Below, piece after piece: positions 22,892 through 33,599 of a stretch of 64,000 nucleotides of DNA. The translations under genes and the position numbers were made by a program. Each line of letters begins with the position of its first letter. Position 1 is the first letter of the stretch. Origin of the DNA: Oegoconia quadripuncta (lineage: Eukaryota > Arthropoda > Insecta > Lepidoptera > Autostichidae); contig OX438758.1 in NCBI GenBank assembly GCA_949316235.1, positions 13,177,731 to 13,241,730 of the forward strand, written 5' to 3'. The notes under the pieces are model-generated. The model had not been told where the DNA came from. It was given only the letters and a program-made list of their open reading frames with translations, and did no database searches.

Positions 22892-23782
22892 CAGGTTGAA
22901 TTTAAGTCGACGTGAATGGTCAAATCCGAAACTAAGAGGAGTAGCAAAAGTACTCAAAGGAGTCTCGGGCCCGATTTTGATGAAAAGTAAAACTGCATCA
23001 TTGGATTTTTGAAAAATCAATATTCTTAGCCAGGAATCGAACCCACCTTTTTGAGAAAAAAAAGCACCCTGTTAATTACACCATTCGATAGGGTGGTTAA
23101 TAACGAACAAATTTTGGGAAGACATGACACACGGAAAACGGAAAGAGCTAATTTTTAACAAAATACTTATTTTTCTTTTATTATTACCTATAAAATGTTA
23201 CTGATCAATTGTTCAAACGTTCAACAAAATCTAAATTATGGCGCCAATTCATTTTTTTTGGTTCCATTTATCCTGCCATACGGAAAAGGGAAAGGCAAAG
23301 GAATCTTAGTTCATACAGAAAAACAATCACAGACATAACCTCACTATTCAAAAGCGCGGGAAGCCCTAAAGAGCGCCAATTCACTTTACGTTCTAATTTC
23401 AAATACAATTTTGCTCATGTCATGACATAAGGAAAACGGAAAGAGCTCATACTTAACAAAATACTTATTTTTCTTTCGTTACCTATCCATTAAAATGAAA
23501 GTGATCAATTGTTCTAACGTCCAACGAAATCTAAATTATTGGCGCCAATTCATTTTTTTTTTGGTACCATTTATCCCCTCCCATACTGGAAAGGGAAAGG
23601 CCAAGGAAATTTAGTTCATACAGCCATGTTGGAATCAAAAACAATCACATACATAACCTCACTATTCAAAAGCGCGGGAAGCCCTAAAGAGCGTCAATTC
23701 AATTTACGTTCTAATTTCAAATACAGTTTTGCTAGGGTAGGCACTGCCTTTCTGCCTGTATGGAAAGCACTATTGAACCCTG
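22892..23782. mobile_element. non-autonomous TA-flanked element with a tRNA-like motif and internal duplication
   Basis: Ends are CAGGTTGAAT and, reversed, CAGGGTTCAAT, with TA on both sides. Near the left end (23033-23087, minus strand) lies a tRNA-like module: TGGTGTAATTAACAGGGTG plus B box GGTTCGATTCC. It aligns with the module in the 268-bp repeats of the DDD transposons. The middle is a tandem duplication (23121-23735). Confidence 0.6.
23121..23735 (+). repeat. tandem duplication of about 300 bp
   Basis: Units start GGAAAACGGAAAGAGCT at about 23133 and 23431. Both contain GATCAATTGTTC, AAAGCGCGGGAAGCCCTAAA and CGTTCTAATTTCAAATACA. They are estimated to be 85-90% alike. The second unit has an extra CCATGTTGGAATCA. 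Confidence 0.82.
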
Positions 23783-23931
23783 TATAGTTAAATACTTTTG
23801 CTGTTGTCTGTACAGGAGGGGAGAGATTTTTGAATCGCTCGCATCACTTTCGTTCTTAAGATTTACGATTGTTCGGATTTGAAAACGAATGAATAGACTC
23901 ACTCATCTGGAATGCGATTGATTTGATTATA

Positions 23932-23956
23932 ATATTATTATTATTATTATTATTAA
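23932..23956 (+). repeat. (ATT)n trinucleotide
   Basis: About eight ATT units. Confidence 0.85.
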
Positions 23957-24014
23957 ATTCTTTATTGCACACAAAAATAAAATACAAAGAACATTTAACA
24001 ATAATAACATTTAA

Positions 24015-24092
24015 TAATAATCCTTGGAAATACACACAGCGCCATTTAGTTCCACACTAAATAACTAGGCTTGTATTATATGCATACAAATT
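24015..24092 (-). repeat. SINE-2 3' end fragment
   Basis: ACACACAGCGCCATTTAGTT followed by CCACACTAAATAACTAGGCT. Confidence 0.6.
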
Positions 24093-24310
24093 TGATGGAT
24101 GGGTGACCACTAGTGGCATTTTAATACGAGTATTTCTGACTGTCAGGTGGCCACTAGTCTGACATAAATCCACCAATCCGCAATGTGCCTGCGCGGTGGA
24201 TATGGCCCATACCCTCTCCCAGTGAGAGGAGGCTGGTCCCCTCAGTGACCGAACAGTGGGGACATGTAAGGCTGTGAATGAATACATTAATACATATTAT
24301 AAATTAAACA

Positions 24311-24705
24311 TGTTTAGTGTAGTGGTTAGAAATTGATTGCTATACACCGTGTAACGGTTAAGTGTAGTCATATTTTAAGGGCTTGTTCTACCCATCAATA
24401 CGAACAACTTTTACTATGGGGGCAACTTCGAAATCGCGAAAAAAAAATGAGCTGTTCCATAGAAAATTTCAATAACCTCCCGATGCAATGTATGAAACAG
24501 CTGATTTTTTTTTCGCGATTTCGAAGTTGCCCCCATAGTAAAAGTTGTTCGTATTGATGGGTAGAACAAGCCCTTAAAATATGACTACACTTAACCGTTA
24601 CACCCTGTATACCAAAAGATCGCGGGTTCGAATTCCGCTTGGGGCATATGTTTGTATGATGAATACAGACATGTGTTCCGGAGTTATGGATGTTTTTCAT
24701 TTATC
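24311..24705 (+). mobile_element. SINE-2 carrying a nested palindromic MITE
   Basis: The head (TGTTTAGTGTAGTGGTTAG) at 24311-24344 resumes at 24608 with TATACCAAAAG, the B box GGGTTCGAATTCCGC and ATGAATACAGACATGTG. The 3' half is missing. Confidence 0.83.
24345..24607. mobile_element. 263-bp palindromic MITE nested in SINE-2
   Basis: Arms of 116 bp (24345-24460 and 24492-24607) are almost perfect inverted repeats around a 31-bp spacer. Ends are CACCGTGTAACGG and, reversed, CAGGGTGTAACGG. TATA flanks both sides, where intact SINE-2 copies have it once, so the insertion point is a TA or TATA duplication. It has no coding capacity; overlapping ORFs on both strands merely mirror the palindrome. 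Confidence 0.88.
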
Positions 24706-25025
24706 CGGTATAAAAATAGTTTTGAGAAAAAATAATTAAACTGCCTATGCCAATGCGTCAATACATTCTATTTCACTTACCTAATAAGCTCTATTTTTTC
24801 CTTACGGTAAAGAAACTCCTCTAGTATATGTATTTATTTACAAAATGTATTTGTATAGTTTATCAACCATCAGCAGTCAGACCGCCTAAATCAATTACTT
24901 TGGGAATTGCTATCTTTTATGACGTCAATGCACGGTCCGTCCTTGTCATATTGTAACACAATGACCAAGACAGACAGCGCATTGCTATGGTTATCGCTAC
25001 AGCTTTGAGTTTACCTAGAGCCGCT

Positions 25026-25202
25026 GGTATCCATAATACAAGCCTAGTTGCTTAGTGTGGAACTAGATGGCGCTGTGTGTTTGTGCAAAGATATTATTAT
25101 TATCCATAACTCGGGTACACGTGCCCTTCTTATAAACATATTCCCCTAACGGGATTCAAACCCGCAATCTTTTGGTATAACAGTCACGGTTTCTAACTAC
25201 TA
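25026..25202. repeat. rearranged SINE-2: sense 3' end joined to antisense 5' half
   Basis: 25026-25100 is the plus-strand 3' end (TTGCTTAGTGTGGAACTAGA). It is followed at once by the minus-strand 5' half (CATAACTCGGGTACACG to GGTATAACAGTCACGG), with a decayed B box (CGGGATTCAAACCCG). A SINE-1 tail follows. Confidence 0.7.
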
Positions 25203-25241
25203 CCAACCCGTTATGCATAAAAAAAAAAAAAAAAAAAAAAA
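25203..25241 (+). repeat. SINE-1 tail end with long poly(A)
   Basis: CAACCCGTTATGCAT followed by about 24 A residues, the last bases of SINE-1 only. Confidence 0.6.
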
Positions 25242-26009
25242 ACTACACCATACAGGTTGTAAATTTTGTAAATGTGAATCTGTATTTTCGCATACGCATT
25301 CAAATTCGAACGACTTAAAAATCGCACCCCTGTTCCGTTGTACACGTGTCAACATGTTATGTTTGCGTCTGTCGCATGCCAGCTACAACTCGATTTCCGA
25401 CTAAAATGCCGACTGCCTTTGAAAATATCTCGACATGACTACCGAGTGGTAACGTGTGAAACTAGGTTATATTTATATACAAATGTTATGACGTTTCTTG
25501 TGAAGGTGTATTGTATACGCGGAGAAATTGAATCCTGACCCGGTAAACAATTGCTAATAAAATTATAAATTTGTAAAATCTGTCTAAACTATCAAAATTG
25601 GGCAGTATATAAGGTCTAACAAAATTAACCCGACAAACATTGCAGAGTGTAAGTATAGGATGTACCTATTACGAAAAAAAATAAGACATTAAAGTTAACA
25701 AAATTTATTCAAAAAATAAAATTTAGAAATGTAAATTTTGTGAGATGGCCATGATCAACCCACCTGCCCAGCCAGCGTTGCGATTAGGGCAAATCCTTCC
25801 ATGGAAACCTACACAATTCGTGCCGTGAAAGAGGCTCCACGTCCTTCAATGGACTTACTCATTGGTGATGTGATGTGATTTGAATTCTACTTATTTGAGT
25901 CATATTTGGATCGAAAATTTGCAACCGTCTGTATAACACGTGCTTTGCATTCAAATTTTATTCTTTACTCATCAGTGTCAAATTACGATAATGAGGCAAA
26001 CCCGACAGA
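25242..26009. other. unassigned intron sequence
   Basis: No supported feature; the short ORFs lack domains. Confidence 0.4.
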
Positions 26010-26348
26010 TTTTTTTTTTATCAACTACGGGTTAGCACTTGACCTCAATCACACCTGATGTTAAGTGAAGATGAGGGAGAGGTGGTAGCGTACTGACCCG
26101 GAAACACCATTTTATTTGGGGGACTGGCTATTTTATCTCTGACAACCGGAACACAACAATGCTATCAACATTGCTGTTTGGCGGCAGATTTAGATAAGTA
26201 GGTGGTAGCTAGCCAGGCGGACATTTAAATTTTAATTTAAAATGCCTGAACCGATTACTAAAGTACTAAACATGTACCCCGCTGGGGATCGAACCCGCGA
26301 CCTCCGATTCGTAATCCCTATGTTGGATACATTGAGCTACGGAGGCGG
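26010..26348 (-). mobile_element. SINE-1, nearly full length
   Basis: A poly(T) start, body with TAGCTAGCCAGGCGGACATT, B box GGTTCGATCCCC on the minus strand and head GAGCTACGGAGGCGG. It abuts a LINE tail at 26359. Confidence 0.84.
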
Positions 26349-26358
26349 CGGAGGCGGA

Positions 26359-26430
26359 AATCAAATCAAATCAAATCAAAATATTTTATTTCATAGGATA
26401 AAATTATCACTTGATAACGTCACTTTGCTT
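26359..26430 (-). mobile_element. LINE 3' tail fragment, GATTT-repeat lineage
   Basis: Repeated TCAAA units are followed by ATATTTTATTTCATAGGATA, the same junction as at 49470-49510. It abuts the SINE-1 head at 26348. Confidence 0.6.
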
Positions 26431-26454
26431 TGATACTTTGCCACAACACACAAA

Positions 26455-26553
26455 CACGTGCCGCTGCTCGCCGCCGGCGCTTGCCCCGGCGCCGCCGCGA
26501 CTTGCTGTGATTGGTTGCGCCCTGTGGCCGCCAACCGCAACCCCTCTGGCATC
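26455..26553. other. short GC-rich block in AT-rich surroundings
   Basis: About 100 bp of high GC with many CpGs. It holds CACGTG at its left edge and an ATTGG (inverted CCAAT) at 26509-26515. It could be an unrecognised repeat, a CpG-rich regulatory patch or an unplaced exon. No splice-bounded frame convinced me. Confidence 0.35.
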
Positions 26554-27245
26554 TTCCATATCAATGGAACGTTGCCTGTTTTTCTCATTGATAATACATA
26601 CGGTACACATAAGGTACAATCGAAATGAAGTAAGTCTGTTAATGTGTATTTTCATTTGCACTTACATTTAATTTTTTTACTGGGAAAGTAAATTTTTAAG
26701 GCTAGTTTTTTTTATGAAGTTAGATCGGATTAATTTTGTTAGACCCTATTAATTGTTTCCTCTTTTTTCTTCAATATTCATAACTTGTCTGTTACTTAAA
26801 TCGTTATAACCGTGTACAAACCTACTCTAAGTGTATTTGTCGGTCGACAAAAATAATACCTATGCAACATCAAAAATTCGAAATTCAAAAAATTCAAAAT
26901 TTTTATTTTCATTCAAGCATCAAACTTAATGGAACGAGAACAGTCAAAAATGCAATGAGCTATGTACACTAATTTATTAGTGTTTTACGCGATTTACTAG
27001 TCTGAGAATTATATCAATCGTAGATTTTGGTGAAGAAAATAACTGTTTCTTTTTGAGCGAAGTTCAACGGACTTGCACTTTACTCGCCGACTGAAATTTA
27101 TACACATTTTATGTCCAGACATTTTTCTGCATTGTTGTTAGTTACCAAATATTTTTAAAGCAATATTAGAACACACAAACATTTTATTATATTAAAATTA
27201 ACCTAACCGACAAAACTTATATATTTACAAAAAAAATATATTTAT
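26554..27245. other. unassigned intron sequence
   Basis: AAATTCGAAATTCAAAAAATTC near 26876 is low complexity. Nothing else is seen. Confidence 0.4.
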
Positions 27246-27333
27246 GTAGTATGGTATCCACAACACAAGCCTATAGTTGCTTAAAGTGGAATTATATGGC
27301 GTTGTGTGTAGGTTCAAGGATATTTATTTATAA
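27246..27333 (+). repeat. SINE-2 3' end fragment
   Basis: ATGGTATCCACAACACAAGC, then TATATGGCGTTGTGTGTAGG, ending in an ATTTATTTATA tail. Confidence 0.62.
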
Positions 27334-27849
27334 AGTAAAAAAAATCTTATTTTCACCCAGAATTGACCAACTGCTGGGTATCAAATAAAAACAGTAATTG
27401 ATTTATCATGAAAGAGGGTCAACTGTCAACACTTGTGATTGTACAATGCGGTACACTAAAAATAAAAATAATTCTACTGATTTAAAGGAAATCAATTCAG
27501 TCCGATACTACGTGATAATAAGTTCGCGGAAACTTACCTGATTTCGGATGAAATGATTCAGTCTTATTATGCGGAATCATGCCATACCTTGACCTAATTG
27601 CAGCAGATACGGTACTGACCTGAGTCTCGCAGCGAAGCCACGTAGAGGTCGATCATAATTAACACCCTTGGAAAAAATTCCAAATTCCATTGGAGATGAA
27701 AATTCTTAACATGTAGTTTTCGGTTACGGAACGGTAGTATTATGGTGATACACAATTATTGAAATTACTTTAACTTCAAAAATATTCATGACAGGTACTG
27801 GAAGTGTCATTTGAGAAGTACGCGGGCATGTAAAAAAAAAAAAAGAAAA

Positions 27850-28030
27850 ATGATCCGCCGAAAGCGGAATCACGACAATTACGACACGAATCAGTATCAG
27901 AATTTTTGTCAGAGAAAATCGTGTGTATCGTAAAAGGCGACTAAGAGACGGGATCTGGGGGGGTAATCGGGGGAAAAACGAAGGGCGGTTCACCCGTGGG
28001 TGAATCGTGGATGTCATTTCAAGCGTCCAT
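27850..28030 (+). repeat. interspersed repeat, same family as 15160-15425
   Basis: GTGTATCGTAAAAGGCGACT and GTGGGTGAATCGTGGATGTC match the core. The 97-aa minus-strand ORF here is a by-product of the repeat. Confidence 0.5.
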
Positions 28031-28100
28031 CTTTTAATATCTGGAACTCACAAACGCATGGCTTGGGATATTTTATAACTTTGTAGGCATTATAAATATA

Positions 28101-28420
28101 ATCATCATCATCAATCCGTAAACATCCTACTGCAGGGATATAGACCTTCCCTCATATTGAGGGAGTATGGGGCCATAGTCCGCCACGCTGGCCCATTGCG
28201 GGTTTGGGACTTCACATGCCTTAGAATTTTTATTTCTCAGACATGCAGGTTTCCTCACGATGTTTTCCTTCACCGTTCAAGAGCAGTCGGATAAATGCAC
28301 ATAAGTAATTAAATTAAATTTAAAAACTCATTGGTATACAGGGCCTGCCTGGGGATCGAACCTGGACCTCCCAAACTGGGAGACTGTGTCTCCTCCACTG
28401 AGCCACCGACGCTCCTCCGA
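28101..28420 (-). mobile_element. SINE-3 (tRNA-headed), full length
   Basis: On the minus strand: GTCGGTGGCTCAGTGGAGGA (A box), GGTTCGATCCCCAGGC (B box), then GGTGAAGGAAAACATCGTGA, TCCCTCAATATGAGGGAAGG and a (GAT)n tail. Confidence 0.82.
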
Positions 28421-28824
28421 CCTTATAAATATACATACATTATATATGTCAAATTTTAAACTATGGCATATAATTAATATAGTACTAACGTAACTATGGA
28501 GTCTTTGAAGTTTCATATAGTAGAGCTGATTTTTTTTTTCAAATGTAAGGAATATAACGCAGTCTAATATTATGTCGCTTTATTTCATCTCAAGACACAG
28601 AATAACAGTAACTAACTCATAATTGTATAGGAGTATCAAAACCATCAAGCCGTTTAGGCCACATGAAGTAACATAGAAACGTACAGTCAGATTCAAAATT
28701 GCCGCCATAGTTCGAGGTCAAACGATAAAATTTTATTGAATTTCTAAATAAATTTACCTTTTTTTGCAATAGATAATTCTTATACTACACAAGAATAGTA
28801 CTTAATACATATTTTACAAAGTAC

Positions 28825-29390
28825 GAGTTTGCGGCACTGGCTGAGGAGACATAGGGCCCTTGGTCTTCTGACACGAAACAATTTCTGGTCTGGTCCACGC
28901 CATCAGACGTGCTCAAACTTTGAATGCTTTCAAAGTCGCCGTCAAGGAGCATTTCCTGGTGCTTTAATCTGTGTTCTCTTCTTAGCTTCTCTCTATACCT
29001 TAGCACAATCCTGTTGTCGCTTATTATTATTATTTTATATATCAATAAATATTTATTTAGTACACCTATATATTTACGTTTGTATTTTGTTGCTATTTTA
29101 TAAATGTTATGTTTAAGTAAGTATATTTGTCTATTGATCTATGTATGTATGTGTATGTAAATATATGAAATGTATTCACGTAGTTTGTATCTGCATCCCT
29201 ATTTAACACCGCACAACCCACCTATTTCAAATGTACTGTCCTTATACCCAAAGGTTGCCTGGAAGAGATCGTTTTTAGTGATAAGGTCGCCAAATTGTAC
29301 ATTCTATTCTTACGACTTTTCTGAAACTGTATTTTCTTATCTGTTGTGCAATAAAGTGTATTTGTATAGTATTGTATTGTATTGTATTTT
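28825..29390 (+). mobile_element. 5'-truncated LINE of the hairpin-tail group
   Basis: A C-terminal peptide AQTLNAFKVAVKEHFLVL ends at a stop near 28960. A UTR follows, with the hairpin ATCGTT/AGTGAT (29268-29282, wobble pairs), AATAAAG at 29351 and a (TATTG)n tail to about 29390. The first 70 bp resemble the LINE scrap at 59.3 kb. Confidence 0.75.
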
Positions 29391-29499
29391 CAATTGTGTT
29401 TTATAAATTTGTTGTTCCATGTACATACTTAATTAAATTATATAATTATTATTCACAAAGGTTTTCGAAAAAAAAAATAGTTTAAACTTGTACTATGAC

Positions 29500-29516
29500 A
29501 GATAGATAGATAGATA
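29500..29516 (+). repeat. (GATA)n tetranucleotide
   Basis: Four GATA units upstream of the truncated LINE. Confidence 0.85.
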
Positions 29517-29679
29517 AAGCGTTTATTTGCATATCATTCATCTTGAACGCAACAATCATTCTGCTTGGTGTTATTCTTACGAAATATAGCTTTATTTCAC
29601 AGTAATAAAAATAAAAACAAAAATTAAGTACAACACTGCAGTTATGACTGCACTTTTGAACCTGATTTTGTCTACACAT

Positions 29680-31692
29680 ACCTAAAAGTTAAGGCTCGCG
29701 ATTCAAATATGGAACTAAAAATTAACGATTGCATCCTTAATACAGACTTGGAGGTTGCAGAAGCATTTGAAAAGTTTTTCACAGATATTCCAATAACAAC
29801 CACGAAGTCACTTAAGTCATCTCCCACCGTAGCCGAATCTTTACTCAGAATGAATAGCGATGTCCCGAATGTGCAACTGAAAATATTTAGACATGTTAGT
29901 CCAAATGACATCATGAAAGCGTATAAATCACTGGAAATGAAAAAAACCACTGATCTCTATGGTCTTTCTGTTAAAATAGTTAATTCCATCATTGATTGCA
30001 TTGCACCACACTTAGCTTGCATCTTTAATAAATGTGTAGACAGTGGTGTATTTCCTGACTTGATGAAACAAAGTAAAGTAATTCCATTATTCAAAGCTGG
30101 TAGTACATCAGACCCCACTAATTTTAGACCCATTTCAATTCTACCAACTTTTAGTAAAGTTTTCGAAAAACTAATTTTAAATCAATTGTTGTCTTACTTC
30201 AATACTAATAATTTAATGACTTCAAAACAATTTGGATTCACACGGGGTCGCTCAACAACCGATGCCGGTGTTGCGCTTATTGAATATATATTTGAAGCAT
30301 GGGAAGATTCGCAGGATGCGATAGGTATTTTCTGTGATCTATCCAAGGCCTTTGACTGCGTTCATCATGATGGTCTGGTCAGGAAATTACGCTACTATGG
30401 CATTATAGGCCGTGCCCTCAACCTTTTGGAATCGTACTTGTGTAATCGAGTTCAAAGGGTTGATGTCAATGGTAAGAGGTCGTCAGGGTCTCCAGTTTGC
30501 ATAGGTGTTCCACAGGGCTCAATTCTCGGGCCATTCTTATTTCTTGTATATATTAATGATCTACCCAATTGTATAAACGGAAACCATGAGATAACAATAT
30601 TTGCTGATGACACCTCCTTGCTCTTCAAAGTTAGGAGACGACAGAAAACTCTTGACGACGTGAATAGTGCTATCTCTAAGGTGGTTGAATGGTTTACGTC
30701 AAATAACCTACTTCTTAATGAAAAAAAAACCAAATGCATAAAATTTTCACTACCTAATGTCAAACAGGTAGCTAGTACTATTTTAATAAAAAACGAGGAG
30801 TTGGAGCTTGTGGACACTACTCTATTTCTAGGCATTATGTTAGATAAAGGACTACAATGGGGTCCACATATCGAAAGGTTGTCGAAACGTCTCAGTTCTG
30901 CAGTGTTCGCTATTAAAAAAATCCGCTATTTAACCGACGTGGACACCGCGAGGCTGGTATATTTCAGCTATTTCCATAGCATAATGGCTTATGGCATTCT
31001 GTTATGGGGAAATGCCGCGGACATAAATTGTATTTTTGTTCTGCAGAAGCGAGCGGTTCGTGCGATCTACAAGTTAGGCTCCCGAGTATCTCTGAGGAAT
31101 AAATTTCAAGAAATCAATATATTAACTTTGGCATCGCAATATATTTACGAAAACTTAATGTACGTAAGAAAGAATCTGTATTTGTTTAGGAAAAATTGTG
31201 AAATACACAATGTTAATACAAGATATAAAAATAAACTTGCTGTCCATAGCAGTCGCTTACACAAAGTCACTAAGTCATTCAAGGGACAATGTATACGCTT
31301 TTACAATAAGGTTCCGGTAGACATTCAAAATTTGCCTTTAAATAAATTTAAAACAACCATTAAACGGAAACTATGTGCCAAAGGCTATTATAAAATTTCT
31401 GACTATCTGGATGATAAGAATGCGTGGACATGAACCGCTCGCCATTATCCAGTATATTTTATTCTTATTTTCTTTGTCGAATCATAAATTTTACAATTAG
31501 GTATCTCAAATTGTATTTGTATTGACTTATTTAAAAAGAGCAACCCTGGAGTTTCTTGCTCGTTCTTCTCTGGGGAGACTGCCTAGTGAATGAGCGATAA
31601 CTGTATGTCATGACGATTTCAAATGTTATTCTTATATATAACTTACGAAATAAAAACATTTTTGATTTTGATTTTGATTTTGATTTTGATTT
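29680..31692 (+). mobile_element. 5'-truncated non-LTR retrotransposon with (GATTTT)n tail
   Basis: It contains a long RT ORF without the upstream endonuclease, followed by a short 3' UTR and a tail of repeated GATTTT units at about 31665-31692. Antisense relatives with the same tail lie at 8068-8405, 26359-26430 and 49470-49985. Confidence 0.85.
29709..31433 (+). CDS. LINE reverse transcriptase, ORF2 remnant (endonuclease missing)
   Basis: This 574-aa open frame starts inside what should be ORF2. It opens in the linker before the RT domain (DLEVAEAFEKFFTDIP), and the first ATG is simply the first one left after 5' truncation. RT motifs are intact: FRPISILPTFSKVFEK, FCDLSKAFDCVHHD, GVPQGSILGPFLFLVYINDL and FADD at residues 298-301. 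Later motifs include TLFLGIMLDKGLQWGPH and the C-terminal CIRFYNKVPVDIQ with KLCAKGYYKISDYLDD. FADDTSLLF with PQGSILGP suggests a lineage different from the 17.5-kb LINE. It cannot mobilise by itself because the endonuclease is absent. The RT frame has no stop, so the insertion is fairly young. Relatives of its C terminus are at 8.3, 39.1 and 49.8 kb. Confidence 0.92.
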   Translation: MELKINDCILNTDLEVAEAFEKFFTDIPITTTKSLKSSPTVAESLLRMNSDVPNVQLKIFRHVSPNDIMKAYKSLEMKKTTDLYGLSVKIVNSIIDCIAPHLACIFNKCVDSGVFPDLMKQSKVIPLFKAGSTSDPTNFRPISILPTFSKVFEKLILNQLLSYFNTNNLMTSKQFGFTRGRSTTDAGVALIEYIFEAWEDSQDAIGIFCDLSKAFDCVHHDGLVRKLRYYGIIGRALNLLESYLCNRVQRVDVNGKRSSGSPVCIGVPQGSILGPFLFLVYINDLPNCINGNHEITIFADDTSLLFKVRRRQKTLDDVNSAISKVVEWFTSNNLLLNEKKTKCIKFSLPNVKQVASTILIKNEELELVDTTLFLGIMLDKGLQWGPHIERLSKRLSSAVFAIKKIRYLTDVDTARLVYFSYFHSIMAYGILLWGNAADINCIFVLQKRAVRAIYKLGSRVSLRNKFQEINILTLASQYIYENLMYVRKNLYLFRKNCEIHNVNTRYKNKLAVHSSRLHKVTKSFKGQCIRFYNKVPVDIQNLPLNKFKTTIKRKLCAKGYYKISDYLDDKNAWT

Positions 31693-32021
31693 AAAAAACA
31701 TTGCGTTCCTTCTTGGAACAGTTAGGTAAAAATAAAGAAATGTTTCCATTAGACAACATATGCCATAATCAATATTGGAGTACTTTTCCTCCATCCGCGG
31801 CCATTTTTACCATCCTGTTTATGTAGAGCATTACCTAACCTATGTCAACATAATATTTTTCCCAGAAAAGGACGAGTGATTTAAATAATTGGCGTCCCGG
31901 CATATGTTTACGCTTTTTGACTGTAAATGGTCCCAAAATGAAACATTCATCACATATGACGCTGTTTAATTTAAAATACGAGGGATGTTTGATAGGCTGG
32001 CCGACTCGAGTGAGAAGTTCT

Positions 32022-32216
32022 TTTTTTTTTATGCACGACGGGTTCGTACTTGACCTCAATCACACCTGATGTTAAGTGAAGATGAGGTCGAAGGTGGAAG
32101 GGTTCTGACCCGGAAACCCCAACACATTTGGGGTACTGGCTATCTTATCTCTGACGACCGGAACACAACAATGCTATTAAAATTGCTGCTTGGCGGCAGA
32201 TATAGATAAGATAGTG
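32022..32216 (-). mobile_element. SINE-1, 3' two-thirds
   Basis: Poly(T)ATGCACGACGGG through GGCGGCAGATATAGATAAGA, then unrelated sequence. Confidence 0.78.
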
Positions 32217-33367
32217 ACTGTCATGTCTGCATTTGCATAAGCAGAAACATAAGGAAAGAAGAAAGGGAAAAGACTTCGCAATCTTCTGATTTGCAGCGTG
32301 GTTGCTGCCACCAGATAACAATAATGGCAGCTGAAGTAATGGCCCAGATTATATAAAAAAAAGCGATATATAGTAGTATACGATGTGTGTTGATCAAGGA
32401 CAAGAGGGATACAATTGTGCGACTGGATTCTGTATGATTAATACTAGACACAGACCTTGTTCACCAATGCAGTGTAAAGACCCCATCACAAAAACGTTCT
32501 TAGTAAGTAACATTATCGCAATGGAAATATGAAATTTTAGACACCTGTCTGAAATTCAACTTGAAGACAGGCTCAGCCCATAATGAGAGAAGGCCTCCTT
32601 CAGTCGTTTATAGTTTAAATATCATTTTAACAACTCATGTTCTATCAAGTTTCGAAGACACCAAACTAGTTTGATATTCTTTAAGTAATTGTACTGACAC
32701 ATGAGTTAAGCCCAGAGGCGCTACTATGCTCTCTTATTTTCATTCAAATGCCGCTCAGTTTAAGTGAGATTGGAGATAATGAAGCCGCGGAAAGATAGTG
32801 TAGTATATTTTTGTAATTTGGTTAAGCAATCATTGTTAAGTAATCGATCACACAGAATCTATCAGAGCCCTAATGTCAGGGTCGAAATCGTACAGGACAC
32901 GTGTACCATCGATGGCTCCCGCCGCAATAAATTTCCAAGTATCATACCGTCATAATACAAAATCCATTTATTTGAAACGGCGGCCCTTCGGTTTACGTTA
33001 CAATATCATGATGTACTCGTATCTTCAGTCAATATTGAGAAGGTGCGTTGAATAGATTGAATACTTACTAACGTAAGAATAAAAATAAGTAAACCTTATT
33101 TGAACCATTATTAGGTAAAATTACATTACTAAGAATAAGCCCAGAAGTAATATTACATAGTCCTATAACAAATCATGTATTTTATTATTCGTATAAATTC
33201 GCAGGACCATTTATGGTACGCTGAAAAATTACCACGGTTTCGTGGAAAGGCTTCTAATGATTTATTCTGTATTTAAAAGAAATCTTAATTTACGCAATGA
33301 GGGCGCCACTGGACGGAACAGACCTTCTTATTAATACTCATAATAATGTATCGATTTATTTAAAATT
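32217..33367. other. unassigned intron sequence
   Basis: No supported feature. Confidence 0.4.
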
Positions 33368-33599
33368 AGCTTTCCGCCCGCGGCTTCGCCCGCATGGAAT
33401 AACTTTATCCGCGACAATTTGTTTATCCCGCGGGAACTACTCACTTTATCGGGATGAAAGATATCCTATGTCTTAATCCAGGCTATGTTCTACCTATATA
33501 CCAAATTTCGTCCAAATCCGTTCGTTCGTTTCGCCGTGATTAAGCAACAACAAATAAAAATTAACAAATAAATATTTCGCATTTATAATATTAGTTAGA
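33368..33599. repeat. CTTTCCGCCCGCGGC repeat
   Basis: The same order of blocks as 40378-40594, ending TTTCGCATTTATAATATTAG. Confidence 0.78.

Noticed and set aside
24333..24700. Two ORFs on opposite strands encoding the same peptide
   Set aside because: The identity comes from the palindromic MITE, not from duplicated genes.
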